From Paractinoplanes maris (lineage in GTDB: Bacteria > Actinomycetota > Actinomycetes > Mycobacteriales > Micromonosporaceae), in NCBI RefSeq assembly GCF_023544465.1, contig NZ_JALPVL010000014.1, positions 290,449 to 354,448 of the forward strand: 64,000 nucleotides of DNA, read 5' to 3'. Made by a program: the position numbers and the translations under genes. The notes beneath the pieces are model-generated. The model had not been told where the DNA came from and made no database searches. It saw only the letters and a list, made by a program, of their open reading frames with translations. Below, piece after piece: positions 33,646 through 42,168 of the stretch (position 1 is the stretch's first letter; each line of letters starts with the position of its first letter).

Positions 33646-34044
33646 CTACTTGCCGCGGGCTTTGCGGGTGCTCTTGTCGTTGGCCTTCTGGATCGCGTCG
33701 ACCAACTGGCCCTTGGTCATCCGGCTGCGCCCGCTGATCTCGAGCTTCTTGGCCTGATCCATCAGGTGCTGTTTGCTGGCGTTCGCGTCGACCCCACCGG
33801 CGGTCTTGGCCTTGGTGTCCCGGCCGCCGGCCGCCTTGGCGTCACTCGGGCCCTTCTTCTCCTTGGGCTCCCAGTGATCCCCGGTCTTCTCGAACGAGTG
33901 CTTGAGGGACGCGAACGCCGTACGGTGGGCCCGCTCGCCCTCGCCGTACTCCTCGACCGCGTGGTCGTGGGTCTTGGCGTAGGTATCCTGCGCCTTCTTC
34001 GGTGAGCGCTTCACCGTGCTGGGCATGTCGTCCTTGGCCGGCAT
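33646..34044 (-). CDS. ChaB family protein with Rho-N-terminal-like domain
   Basis: A 132-aa basic protein from ATG 34044, with GGAGG 7 bp upstream. Residues 1-60 match ChaB (MPSTVKRSPKKAQDTYAKTH, EGERAHRTAFASLKH). A Lys/Gly-rich linker follows. The last 45 residues (SKQHLMDQAKKLEISGRSRM, TKGQLVDAIQKAN) match the Rho N-terminal/SAP-like helical motif that binds nucleic acid. Such proteins are abundant stress-related small proteins in actinobacteria. It is divergent from gabD; the gap holds GTTT...GGGCAC on its own strand and GTTA...GGGTAG on the other. Confidence 0.82.
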   Translation of the reverse strand: MPAKDDMPSTVKRSPKKAQDTYAKTHDHAVEEYGEGERAHRTAFASLKHSFEKTGDHWEPKEKKGPSDAKAAGGRDTKAKTAGGVDANASKQHLMDQAKKLEISGRSRMTKGQLVDAIQKANDKSTRKARGK

Positions 34045-34077
34045 GATGACCTCCTCGACGTGGGGGACCTGCGTTTC

Positions 34078-34102
34078 GTGCCCGTTCCGGGCCCGGTCAA
34101 AC
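34078..34102 (-). promoter_or_regulatory. Sigma-B-like promoter of ChaB-like gene
   Basis: GTTT (34102-34099), 15 bp and GGGCAC (34083-34078) on the minus strand. The -35 is perfect; the -10 differs from GGGTAT at two positions. The start codon is 34 bp downstream. Confidence 0.45.
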
Positions 34103-34113
34103 AACGCGCAGCG

Positions 34114-34137
34114 GTTAACCGGCGCGTGAGCGGGTAG
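34114..34137 (+). promoter_or_regulatory. Sigma-B-like promoter of succinate-semialdehyde dehydrogenase gene
   Basis: GTTA (34114-34117), 14 bp and GGGTAG (34132-34137). The gene begins at 34172 behind a GGAGGAGA ribosome binding site. Confidence 0.5.
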
Positions 34138-34171
34138 CGGCTGTCCTCAGACAAGCCAGGAGGAGACGACC

Positions 34172-35581
34172 ATGCCGATCGCCACGACGAACCCGGTCAC
34201 GGGTGAGGTGCTCAAGACGTTCGATGCGCTGACCGACGAGCAGGTCGACGCGGCGATCGGCCGGGCGGTGACGGGCTTCCGCGCCCTGCGCGCCACGTCC
34301 TTCGAGCAGCGGGCCGGCTGGATGCGGGCGGCGGCCGACCTGCTCGACGCCGAGCAGGACGACGTGGGCGCCCTGATGACCCAGGAGATGGGCAAGACCC
34401 TCGCCGCGGCCAAGGCCGAGGTCACCAAGTGCGCCACCGCCTGCCGCTTCTATGCCGAGCACGCCGAGCAGTTCCTGGCCGACGAGCCGGTCGACCCGTC
34501 CGCGGTCGGTGCGGTCCGGGCGTACGCGCGTTATCAGCCGCTCGGACCGGTGCTCGCGGTCATGCCGTGGAACTTCCCGCTCTGGCAGGCGATGCGGTTC
34601 GCCGCGCCGGCGTTGATGGCCGGCAACACCGGCTTGCTCAAGCACGCCTCGAACGTCCCGCAGACCGCGCTCTATCTGGGCGAGCTGTTCACCCGGGCCG
34701 GCTTCCCGGCCGGGGCGTTCCAGACCCTGCTGGTCGGCTCGGACGCGGTCGAGCGGATCCTCACCGATCCGCGGGTCCGGGCGGCGACGCTCACCGGCAG
34801 CGAGGGCGCGGGCCGCTCGATCGCCGCGATCGCCGGCCGCGAGCTGAAGAAGACCGTGCTGGAGCTGGGCGGAAGCGACCCGTACGTCGTCCTGCCGACC
34901 GCCGACCTCGACCGCGCGGCCCAGGTTGCGGCCACCTCGCGCTGCCAGAACAACGGCCAGTCGTGCATCGCGGCGAAGCGGTTCATCGTGCACACCGACG
35001 TCTACGACCAGTTCGTGGACACGTTTGTCGCGCACATGTCGGCGCTGACGGTGGGCGACCCGATGATGGACGCCACCGATGTCGGGCCGCTGGCCACCGA
35101 GCAGGGCCGCGCGGACGTCGAGGAGCAGGTCGCCGACGCGGTGGACAAGGGCGCCACCGTGCGGTGCGGCGGAAAGGCGCCCGAGGGGGCCGGCTGGTGG
35201 TACCCGCCGACCGTGATCACCGACATCACCCGCGACATGCGCATCTTCTCCGAGGAGGTGTTCGGCCCGGTCGCCGGTGTCTACCGGGCCGCTTCGATCG
35301 ACGAGGCCATCGAGCTGGCCAACGCCACCTCGTACGGTCTGGGCGCGAACGCCTGGACCGACGACCCGCAGGAGCAGCAGCGGCTGGCCGGCGAACTGGA
35401 CGCCGGCGCGGTCTTCGTCAACGGGATGGTCACCTCGTATCCGCAGCTGCCGTTCGGCGGGGTCAAGAACTCCGGGTACGGCCGGGAGCTGTCGGCCGCC
35501 GGCATCCGCGAGTTCTGCAACCTCAAGTCGGTCTGGATCGGCGACAGCGGCGGGGCCGACGTCGACTCGGCCACCGAGTGA
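34172..35581 (+). CDS. gabD: NADP-dependent succinate-semialdehyde dehydrogenase
   Basis: A 469-aa aldehyde dehydrogenase, MPIATTNPVTGEVLKTFDAL. The NAD(P) region has VMPWNFPLWQ at about residue 130 and LTGSEGAGRSIA at about 210. Catalytic Glu lies in LELGGSDPYVV, and catalytic Cys in NNGQSCIAAKRF at about 266. The length and N-terminus match the GabD1 group of actinobacteria, which oxidises succinate semialdehyde to succinate in GABA or alternative 2-oxoglutarate metabolism. A strong GGAGGAGA lies 8 bp upstream. The ORF is solitary; a GAF-ANTAR gene follows on the same strand after 65 bp. Confidence 0.88.
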   Translation: MPIATTNPVTGEVLKTFDALTDEQVDAAIGRAVTGFRALRATSFEQRAGWMRAAADLLDAEQDDVGALMTQEMGKTLAAAKAEVTKCATACRFYAEHAEQFLADEPVDPSAVGAVRAYARYQPLGPVLAVMPWNFPLWQAMRFAAPALMAGNTGLLKHASNVPQTALYLGELFTRAGFPAGAFQTLLVGSDAVERILTDPRVRAATLTGSEGAGRSIAAIAGRELKKTVLELGGSDPYVVLPTADLDRAAQVAATSRCQNNGQSCIAAKRFIVHTDVYDQFVDTFVAHMSALTVGDPMMDATDVGPLATEQGRADVEEQVADAVDKGATVRCGGKAPEGAGWWYPPTVITDITRDMRIFSEEVFGPVAGVYRAASIDEAIELANATSYGLGANAWTDDPQEQQRLAGELDAGAVFVNGMVTSYPQLPFGGVKNSGYGRELSAAGIREFCNLKSVWIGDSGGADVDSATE

Positions 35582-35612
35582 ATCCGCCGGCCCACCCGGC
35601 GACGCCGGCAGT

Positions 35613-35637
35613 GTTTATGCGGTGATCGTGGTGGTAT
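35613..35637 (+). promoter_or_regulatory. Sigma-B-like promoter of GAF-ANTAR gene
   Basis: GTTT (35613-35616), 15 bp and TGGTAT (35632-35637). The GTG start at 35647 lies 9 bp downstream, so the transcript is probably leaderless. Confidence 0.55.
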
Positions 35638-35646
35638 GCACGGCCG

Positions 35647-36366
35647 GTGAATTCGCCGCTTGGGCAGGTGCAGCCGACCGGTCTGCTGCAGGAACGGTTG
35701 CTGGCCCTGGCCGGCACGCCGGACGACAGCTTCCGCATCGGGACCGACCTCGTCGTGATCGCTCAGCTGGCCGCAAAGCTGATCGCCCCGGTCGAGTGCG
35801 CCTCGGTGACCAGCCGCGACGAGGGTGGGTACGCCACCGTCGCGGCCAGCAGTGACCTCGCGGCCGCCGTCGACCAGGCCCAGTACGACGACAAGGCCGG
35901 TCCCTGCCTCGAAGCCCTCGAGGCGCACTATCCGGCCGCCGTTCCCGACATCGCCGCCACGATGACCTGGCCGGGTTTCCGGGACACGGCCACCCGGTCC
36001 GGCCTCGAGACGTCCCTGTCGATCCCGTTGTTCGCCGGCTCGGGCACAACCGTCGCGGCGCTCAATCTCTACAGCCGCCGGTCCGGCACCCTGTCGACGC
36101 TGACCACCGCGGTGTGGGCGGCGTACGACCCGGACTCCACCGATCGCTGGGACCACGACGCGCTGGAGGCCGGCGGCCGCGAGCTGACCGCGGGTCTCAT
36201 CGGCGCCGTGGCCCTGCGCACCATGATTCAGCGGGCCATCACCGTGCTGTCGGCCGACGGGACGGGCCCCGACCACGGCTACCAGGTTCTGTGCGACCGG
36301 GCCGCGGAAACCGGTGCCTCCCTGACCGACACCGCCGCCCAGGTCATCGAACAGCACCAGCCCTGA
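35647..36366 (+). CDS. GAF and ANTAR domain protein (subfamily B)
   Basis: A 239-aa protein from GTG 35647. The GAF domain covers about residues 15-150 (LLALAGTPDDSFRIGTDLV, EGGYATVAASSDLAAAVDQ, GPCLEALEAHYPAAVPDI, SLSIPLFAGSGTTVAALNLY). The ANTAR region covers about 180-236 (VALRTMIQRAITVLSADGTG, GYQVLCDRAAETGASL). The ANTAR core is more diverged than in subfamily A, with RTMIQRAI where RAVIEQAKG is usual. It resembles the proteins at 21093 and 56653 throughout. It is probably leaderless and under a stress-type promoter. Confidence 0.85.
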   Translation: MNSPLGQVQPTGLLQERLLALAGTPDDSFRIGTDLVVIAQLAAKLIAPVECASVTSRDEGGYATVAASSDLAAAVDQAQYDDKAGPCLEALEAHYPAAVPDIAATMTWPGFRDTATRSGLETSLSIPLFAGSGTTVAALNLYSRRSGTLSTLTTAVWAAYDPDSTDRWDHDALEAGGRELTAGLIGAVALRTMIQRAITVLSADGTGPDHGYQVLCDRAAETGASLTDTAAQVIEQHQP

Positions 36367-36379
36367 CCACCGGCCTGGG

Positions 36380-37558
36380 TCACCTGGCGGACCGGGTCGT
36401 CACCGTGTATCTGCTCAGGGCCAGCAGCGGCAGGGTGAGTGCGGCCAGCGCGACGCCGAGGGCGGCCACCGCGACCATCGCCCCTCGGAGCCCGGTCGCG
36501 GCGGCCCACCCTCCGACGTAGACGGGGCCCAGCAGGAAGCCCAGGTAGGCCACGACCGTCACGACGGCGGTGGCCCGGCCACGCGAGGACTCGGCGACGT
36601 TGCGCGAGACGATGCTCAGGAGCGTCGGGAAGAGTGCCGCCGTGCCCGCGGCGGCGAGGACCAGCCCGGCCAGGGCGACGGGCACGGTGGGGGCACGGGC
36701 GAGGACCGCCGCGCCGGCTGCGGCCACGACCGACCCGAGGACCAGGACCCGCCGGGCGTACGCCGGTTTGAGGGCGCTGACCGCCAGCCGGGTGACCGCC
36801 ACGACGGCCGCGAACACCGCGGGGGCGATCGCGCTGAGCCCGGGCTCGGTGGCCAGCACGTCCTCGAGATAGACCGCGCTCCAGCTCTGGTGGGCGTTCT
36901 CGCTGGCGTACGCGAGCGCACCCAGCGCCCCGAGGAGCAGCAGCGGCCAGATCGTCAGCCGGCCGCGGCGCGAGGTGGCCGGCTCGGGACCCGAGACGTC
37001 GGTCGGCAGGGCCCGGTGGATGGCGGCACCGGCCACCACCGACAGCAGCAGTACGGTCGCGAACGGAACCCAGGTGGCGGCCCCGAGCCGGTACGCCGCA
37101 CCGGCTCCGAGGCTGGACAGCACGACGCCGGTGGAGAACACCGCGCCGGCCCGGGTGATGACCGGCCGCCCGGTCCGTTGCTCGGCCCGGCCGGCCATCG
37201 AGTTCATCGCGACGTCGGCCGCGCCGCTGGCCGCGCCCACGAGAGCGAGCCCGGCGCACAGGCTGACGAGCCCGCCGGCGGTGGCCGCCGCGACGAGTCC
37301 GGCGCCGCCCAGCGCGACGACCAGCACCGCGGTGCACCGCAGACCCCACCGGTCCAGCGCCCGGCCGGTCAGCAGCATCGCGGGCAGGCCGCCGGCGCTG
37401 ATGAACAGCAGGGCGGTGCCGAGCTGGGCGTCGCCGACCCCGGCCTGATCGCGGATGCGGGGCACGGCCGCGCCCCAGGTGCCCCAGAACGTGCCGAACA
37501 CGCCCAGCGCCAGGTAGGCGGCGGTGACAAGCGGTCGGCGCGGCGTCGCGAGAAGCAT
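36380..37558 (-). CDS. MFS transporter
   Basis: A 392-aa protein with 12 predicted membrane segments and the MFS loop motif GRALDRWGLR between segments 2 and 3 at about residue 66. The layout resembles the sugar or drug MFS permeases linked to LacI regulators (for example FucP- or YbjJ-like). It is divergent from a LacI-family gene with only 30 bp between start codons and an operator-like dyad in the gap, so substrate-dependent control by that regulator is inferred. The substrate is unknown. Confidence 0.85.
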   Translation of the reverse strand: MLLATPRRPLVTAAYLALGVFGTFWGTWGAAVPRIRDQAGVGDAQLGTALLFISAGGLPAMLLTGRALDRWGLRCTAVLVVALGGAGLVAAATAGGLVSLCAGLALVGAASGAADVAMNSMAGRAEQRTGRPVITRAGAVFSTGVVLSSLGAGAAYRLGAATWVPFATVLLLSVVAGAAIHRALPTDVSGPEPATSRRGRLTIWPLLLLGALGALAYASENAHQSWSAVYLEDVLATEPGLSAIAPAVFAAVVAVTRLAVSALKPAYARRVLVLGSVVAAAGAAVLARAPTVPVALAGLVLAAAGTAALFPTLLSIVSRNVAESSRGRATAVVTVVAYLGFLLGPVYVGGWAAATGLRGAMVAVAALGVALAALTLPLLALSRYTVTTRSAR

Positions 37559-37560
37559 TG

Positions 37561-37582
37561 TGTAACGCTACACAGATAGGGT
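37561..37582. promoter_or_regulatory. Operator and promoter between divergent MFS and lacI-type genes
   Basis: TGTAACGCTACA (37561-37572) is a 10-of-12 palindrome with central CG, as in LacI-family operators. TAGGGT (37577-37582) lies 6 bp before the GTG of the regulator, suggesting a leaderless mRNA. The dyad is 2 bp from the MFS start codon. Confidence 0.6.
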
Positions 37583-37588
37583 GGGCCT

Positions 37589-38695
37589 GTGCAATCGCGG
37601 CAGCCCTCCCGCCGGGTGACCATGACCGACGTGGCGCGCGCGGCGGACGTGTCCCCGATGACCGTGTCCTACACCTACAACCGGCCGCAGCGGGTCGCCG
37701 CCGAGACCCGCGACCGGGTGCTGCGCGCCGCCCAGGCCCTCGGCTACGCCGGCCCGGATCCCAGCGCGCGGTCCCTGCGCTACGGCGCCACCCGCACGCT
37801 CGGCGTCGTGCTGGGCGAACACCTCACCTACGCCTTCGACGACCCGCAGGCGGTGGCCTTCCTGGCCGGCATCGCCGAGGTCTGCGCCGAGCGCGGATAC
37901 GGGCTGCTGATCGTGCCGACCGGCACCGGCGAGGAGGACCCCGACCGGGTGACCGCCGCGGCGGTGGACGCGTACGTGATCTGGACGACCACCGCCGACG
38001 ACCCGGTTCTGGCCGCCGCCGGCAGCACCCACCGCCCGGTGGTCGTCCACAGCGGTCCCGATCGAGCCGGCACCACCGTGATCGGCATCGACAACCGCGC
38101 CGCCGCCCGCGCGGCCGGCCTCGAGGTGTTCGCCACCGCCCGGCGACCGGCCGTGCTGAGCTTTCCGGTCGACCGGCGCCGGGAGTCCTTCGTCCGCTCC
38201 GGCGTCGATCCCGATACCGTCGCCTACCCCGTCACCCGGGATCGGCTGGCCGGTTACCGCGACGCGGCGCTGGACCTCGGCCTCGACTGGTCCGAGGTGC
38301 CGGTCGGGGTGTGCCGCACCAACGACGTGGCCGAGGCGCGCACGGTCATGCGGGAGCTCTTCGCGGTGGCGCCCGGCATCGACGCCGTCGCCGCCATGGG
38401 CGACACACTGGCGCTCGCCGCCCTGAGCGAGACCACCGGCCCGCTGCGGGTCAGCGGGTGGGACGACTCGGAGCTGGCCCGGGACAACAACCTCACCACG
38501 GTGGCCCAGTCGCTGCGGGAGCAGGGCGCGGCCTGCGCGGCCGCGGCCCTGGGCGAGTCGGCACCGGACCACCGCGATTCCTGGCGACTGATCCGGCGAT
38601 CCTCCACCGTGGGGGCCGGCACGAGACCGGCCCCGGCGGTGGTTCAGAGGATGGCCTTGCCGCCGGTGACCGGGACGACGGCGCCGGAGATGTAG
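37589..38695 (+). CDS. LacI family transcriptional regulator
   Basis: A 368-aa protein from GTG 37589. The HTH is residues 9-60 (VTMTDVARAADVSPMTVSYT, NRPQRVAAETRDRVLRAAQ). The periplasmic-binding-protein-like sensor follows (about 70-345). The typical LacI C-terminus (SWRLIRRSS) is reached at about residue 338, but the frame continues for 25-30 residues through a hairpin terminator and 52 bp into the convergent SDR gene. The tail is unlike the family and may reflect loss of the original stop. It probably represses the divergent MFS gene. Confidence 0.88.
   Translation: MQSRQPSRRVTMTDVARAADVSPMTVSYTYNRPQRVAAETRDRVLRAAQALGYAGPDPSARSLRYGATRTLGVVLGEHLTYAFDDPQAVAFLAGIAEVCAERGYGLLIVPTGTGEEDPDRVTAAAVDAYVIWTTTADDPVLAAAGSTHRPVVVHSGPDRAGTTVIGIDNRAAARAAGLEVFATARRPAVLSFPVDRRRESFVRSGVDPDTVAYPVTRDRLAGYRDAALDLGLDWSEVPVGVCRTNDVAEARTVMRELFAVAPGIDAVAAMGDTLALAALSETTGPLRVSGWDDSELARDNNLTTVAQSLREQGAACAAAALGESAPDHRDSWRLIRRSSTVGAGTRPAPAVVQRMALPPVTGTTAPEM
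38604..38642. terminator. Hairpin between convergent lacI-type and SDR genes
   Basis: CCACCGTGGGGGCCGG and CCGGCCCCGGCGGTGG flank a 7-nt loop; 14 of 16 positions pair. It is directly before the stop of the SDR gene and inside the 3' extension of the regulator frame, and may serve both directions. Confidence 0.6.
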
Positions 38696-39483
38696 CTGCC
38701 TTCGTCCGAGGCGAGCAGGACGTACACCGGGGCGACCTCCTTCGGCTCACCCGGCCGGCCCAGCGGGGTGTTCTTGCCGAACTCCTCGACCTGCTCGGGC
38801 GGCATGGTCGAGGGGATCAGCGGCGTCCAGATCGGGCCCGGGGCGACGGCGTTGACCCGGATGCCCCGGTCGCCGAGCATCTGGGCCAGCCCGGCCGTGA
38901 AGTTGGCGATCGCGCCTTTGGTGGTGGCGTACGGCAGCAGCGTCGGCTTGGGCTGGTCGTAGTTCACCGAGCTGGTGTTGATGATCGAAGCACCCTCGCC
39001 CAGGTGCGGCAGGGCCGCCTGCACCAGCCGGAACATGGCGGTGATGTTGGTGTCGAACGTGTGCTGCCACTCGTCGTCGCTGATCTCCTCGACCGTCTCG
39101 TGGGTCATCTGGAACGCGGCGTTGTTGACCAGCACGTCCAGACCCCCGAGTTCCCGTACGGCCTGGTCGACCACGGCCCGGCAGTGCTCCCGCGAGGTCA
39201 GGTCACCGGGGATCAGCACCGCCTTGCGACCGGCCTTCTCCACCAGGGCAGCCGTGTCCCGGGCGTCCTCGTCCTCGCTCAGATACGAGATCGCGACGTC
39301 GGCGCCCTCCCGGGCGAAGGCGATGACGGCGGCCCGGCCGATACCGCTGTCGCCGCCGGTGATGAGGATCCGCTTGCCGGTCAGCCGGCCGTTGCCCCGG
39401 TAGCTGTCCTCGCCGTGATCCGGCTGCCGCCGCATCTCCTGCGTCGTGCCGGGCGGCTGCTGCTGCGGTTCGTTGTCAGTCAT
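38644..39483 (-). CDS. SDR family oxidoreductase (YghA/YhdF-like)
   Basis: A 279-aa protein from ATG 39483, MTDNEPQQQPPGTTQEM. The N-terminal 35-residue extension rich in Gln, Pro and charged residues is characteristic of the YghA/YhdF subgroup. The cofactor motif is TGGDSGIGRA at about residue 42; then VLVNNAAFQ, catalytic Ser in INTSSVN and YATTK. The usual annotation is general stress or glucose-1-dehydrogenase-like enzyme; the substrate is unknown. A longer frame reaches 39738 but is unlikely, since that extension has no family match. Confidence 0.88.
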   Translation of the reverse strand: MTDNEPQQQPPGTTQEMRRQPDHGEDSYRGNGRLTGKRILITGGDSGIGRAAVIAFAREGADVAISYLSEDEDARDTAALVEKAGRKAVLIPGDLTSREHCRAVVDQAVRELGGLDVLVNNAAFQMTHETVEEISDDEWQHTFDTNITAMFRLVQAALPHLGEGASIINTSSVNYDQPKPTLLPYATTKGAIANFTAGLAQMLGDRGIRVNAVAPGPIWTPLIPSTMPPEQVEEFGKNTPLGRPGEPKEVAPVYVLLASDEGSYISGAVVPVTGGKAIL

Positions 39484-39674
39484 CGTCTGTCCTCGCGCTC
39501 GTCGTTGTCGGCGGTTGGTGGTCCTGGGCGCTTCCGGCGGGGTTCGCCGCAGGTCCCGACCCGCAGCCACGTACCCACCTTGAGCCGAAACACTCCTTAC
39601 GCCGGCTGCGCGATGACGTCCGCCCGGCCCTCTAGGGTGGATGCGGCGATCGTTACGATTCCGGCGGGAGAGGC

Positions 39675-40391
39675 ATGCGACGCGGCACCGCTGTTCTGAT
39701 CCTCCTGATGGTGGTGCTGGGGGCTTGCGGGCTGCCACGCGATACGAGCAGCACCCTCGCCGACGTGCGCGGCGGTGTGCTCCACGTCGGCGTCACCGAG
39801 AACCCGCCGTGGGTCACGGTTCCCGACGAGGGCCCGCCCACCGGCGCGGAGATCACCCTGGTGACCCGGCTCGCCGACCGGCTCGGTGCCCGGGTCGAGT
39901 GGCACCCCGGCTCCGAGTCCGAGCTCATGGCGGCCGTCAAGGGCCGCGTGCTCGACCTGGTTGTCGGCGGCCTCGCCGCGGACGCGCCGTGGACCGAGGA
40001 GGCCTCTCTCACCCGGCCCTACGTCACGATGCGGACCCTGGTGGCCGCGCCCGCCGGCGTACGCGTGCCCGACGACCTCACCGGGCAGCGCGTCGCCGTA
40101 CCCGGTGGCACTGCCGATGTCGCCGCGCTGGTCGGCGAGGGCGCCACCGTCGTCGCGGTCGACGAAGTAACCGGCCGGGAGCAGCTGCCGGTCGTGGTCG
40201 GCGAGTGGCGCCTGACCGAGCTCGGGCTGACACCCTCCAAGCACGAACTCGGCGCCACCGACCACGTCTGGGCGCTGCCGCCGGGCGAGAACGCCTGGCA
40301 GAGCGAAGTGGAGCACTTCCTGCTGAAGCTGTCGCACGACGACGTCGTTCGCGTGCTGGTCGACGCCGAACGGACGGAGGCGGCCCGATGA
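39675..40391 (+). CDS. Extracellular solute-binding lipoprotein (family 3-like)
   Basis: A 238-aa protein with a lipoprotein signal, MRRGTAVLILLMVVLGACG, where LGAC is the lipobox. The mature part resembles bacterial solute-binding proteins of family 3 (GVLHVGVTENPPWVTV, TGAEITLVTRLADRLGARVE, VLDLVVGGLAADAPWTEEA). At roughly 220 mature residues it is a complete type 2 periplasmic-binding fold. It is translationally coupled (ATGA overlap) to a cation diffusion facilitator gene rather than ABC components, which is unusual; it may sense or deliver a ligand for the membrane transporter. Confidence 0.82.
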   Translation: MRRGTAVLILLMVVLGACGLPRDTSSTLADVRGGVLHVGVTENPPWVTVPDEGPPTGAEITLVTRLADRLGARVEWHPGSESELMAAVKGRVLDLVVGGLAADAPWTEEASLTRPYVTMRTLVAAPAGVRVPDDLTGQRVAVPGGTADVAALVGEGATVVAVDEVTGREQLPVVVGEWRLTELGLTPSKHELGATDHVWALPPGENAWQSEVEHFLLKLSHDDVVRVLVDAERTEAAR

Positions 40392-41338
40392 AGGCGTACG
40401 ACCGGTTCGAGCTTCCGCCGGACAAGGCCGCCCTGCACCGCCGGGCGATCCGCCTCGAGTGGTGGACGATCGTGTTCTTCGCCGCCACCGTGGCCCTGCT
40501 AGCCGTCACCCTGGGCCAGTCGCAGGCCATGAAGGCGGCCTGGATCGAGGACATGCTCGGCCTGGTGCCACCCGCAGCCTTCCTGATCGCCGCCCGCTAC
40601 CGCAACCGCGCGCCCAACGAACGCTTTCCCTACGGCTACCACCGCTCGGTCAGCGTCGCCTTCCTGGCCGGCTCGGTCACCCTGTTCAGCCTCGGCGGCT
40701 ACGTCGTCTACGACTCCGTGGTCCGGCTCCTCGCCCGCGAGCGCCCGCCCATCGGACTCATCGAGGTCCTCGGGCAGCGGTTCTGGCTCGGCTGGCTCAT
40801 GATCGCCGTCCTGCTGGTCACCATGGTGCCGGCCATCCTGCTGGGCCGGGCCAAGCAGCGCATCGCCCGTGAACTGCACGACAAGGTCCTGTTCGCCGAC
40901 GCCGAGATGAACCGCGCCGACTGGCTCACCGCGGGCGCCGCCGTCCTGGGCATCGCCGGCATCGGCGCCGGACTGTGGTGGGCCGACGCCGTCGCCGCGC
41001 TGATCATCGGCGGCGACATCGTCCGCGACGGCGTCCGCACCACCCGCAGCGCGGTGGCCGACCTCATGGACAGCAAGCCCCGCGTCGTCGACGGCAGCCG
41101 GGAGCACCCGCTGCCCGGGCAACTGCTCACCGCCGTACGCGACCACGACTGGATCGCCGACGCCCGCCTCCGCCTGCGCGAGGAGGGGCACGTCTTCGTC
41201 GGCGAGCTCATCGTCGTCCCCCGCGACGGCACCGACCGGCTCGTCGAACGCCTCGAGGGGCTGGAGAGGTTCGCCCGCGACTTCGACTGGCGCGTCCACG
41301 ACCTGGTGATCGCCCCGGTCTCCCGCATCGACACCTGA
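40388..41338 (+). CDS. Cation diffusion facilitator family transporter
   Basis: A 316-aa protein from ATG 40388, overlapping the previous stop. It has six membrane segments. The CDF features include RFPYGYHRSVSVAFLAGSV at about residue 78 and the segment with ADWLTAGAAV at about 177. The usual HxxxD metal site of segment 2 is not obvious (the sequence around residue 57 reads DMLGLVPPAAFL, with D but not H), so metal specificity is unclear. A cytoplasmic C-terminal domain of about 90 residues follows (VRDHDWIADARLRLREEG). Confidence 0.82.
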   Translation: MKAYDRFELPPDKAALHRRAIRLEWWTIVFFAATVALLAVTLGQSQAMKAAWIEDMLGLVPPAAFLIAARYRNRAPNERFPYGYHRSVSVAFLAGSVTLFSLGGYVVYDSVVRLLARERPPIGLIEVLGQRFWLGWLMIAVLLVTMVPAILLGRAKQRIARELHDKVLFADAEMNRADWLTAGAAVLGIAGIGAGLWWADAVAALIIGGDIVRDGVRTTRSAVADLMDSKPRVVDGSREHPLPGQLLTAVRDHDWIADARLRLREEGHVFVGELIVVPRDGTDRLVERLEGLERFARDFDWRVHDLVIAPVSRIDT

Positions 41339-41370
41339 CCGGCGTCGCCCGGCCCGGTCCGCCTCGTCGC

Positions 41371-42168
41371 TCAGCAGGCCGTCGGCTGTCCGCCCTGAAC
41401 AATCCGGGACCGTCGCACCACGACCGCCCCGATCGTCACCGCGAGCAGGCCGGCGACGAGGTCGGCCACCACGTAGTACTGGACTTCCTTGAACACGCCG
41501 TCGATCGCCTCGATGAGCAGGGCCACGCCGGTCAGGCCGAACAGCACCGCGAACACGAGACCCGGCACGGTCCGGGACGGCGTCCAGGACGGTGCGCCGA
41601 GCGCGGTGATGCGCCGCAGGATCAGCAGCGCGACAACCAATGCCACGCCGAGGCCGCCGACGAGCTGGTAGGGAAAGTCGTTGCCGACGCCGGGCAGCAA
41701 GGCGACGTCCTGCCGGTAGGCCTCCACGCAGTCGATCGGGAACGGCGGCATCCACGGGCCCTCGCACATCGGGTGCCCGCCGAACCGGTCGGTCGCGATG
41801 AGCAGCCGGGTCCACGGCCCGCTCAGCAGCCAGGTGAGGGCGCCGCTCAGCCCGAACCAGGTCAGGGCCAGACCGGTAAGCGCCCACGCCACGGTCGCCA
41901 GCCGGCGCAGGGAGACGCGCACCGGGCCGGCGGTGGCCGGCACGCGCCGGGCGACGGCGGCCGCCGCGCCGAAACGCTGGACCGCCTCGCGCTCGGCCGC
42001 CTCGGCGTCGAGCCCGCGGGACCGCCCCTCGGCGGCGGCCTCGGCGAGGTGCTCCTCGGCCTCGGTCAGCAGCCGCCGCCCGTCGGCGCCGGTGCCGGAC
42101 AGCAGGTCGAACATCTCGTCGAGATATCGATCGACGGGTCCCCCGTCGAGCCGGGCCGCTGCGGTCAT
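41371..42168 (-). CDS. Hypothetical membrane protein with HAAS-like N-terminus
   Basis: A 265-aa protein from ATG 42168, overlapping the PadR stop (ATGA). The N-terminal 75 residues (RYLDEMFDLLSGTGADGRRL, LTEAEEHLAEAAAEGRSRG, EAVQRFGAAAAVARRV) resemble the HAAS/permease-prefix helical region that partners PadR regulators. Five membrane segments follow (about residues 90-110, 150-170, 172-190, 200-220, 235-255). PadR-HAAS pairs act as signalling or regulatory units at the membrane; the specific role is unknown. Confidence 0.7.
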   Translation of the reverse strand: MTAAARLDGGPVDRYLDEMFDLLSGTGADGRRLLTEAEEHLAEAAAEGRSRGLDAEAAEREAVQRFGAAAAVARRVPATAGPVRVSLRRLATVAWALTGLALTWFGLSGALTWLLSGPWTRLLIATDRFGGHPMCEGPWMPPFPIDCVEAYRQDVALLPGVGNDFPYQLVGGLGVALVVALLILRRITALGAPSWTPSRTVPGLVFAVLFGLTGVALLIEAIDGVFKEVQYYVVADLVAGLLAVTIGAVVVRRSRIVQGGQPTAC

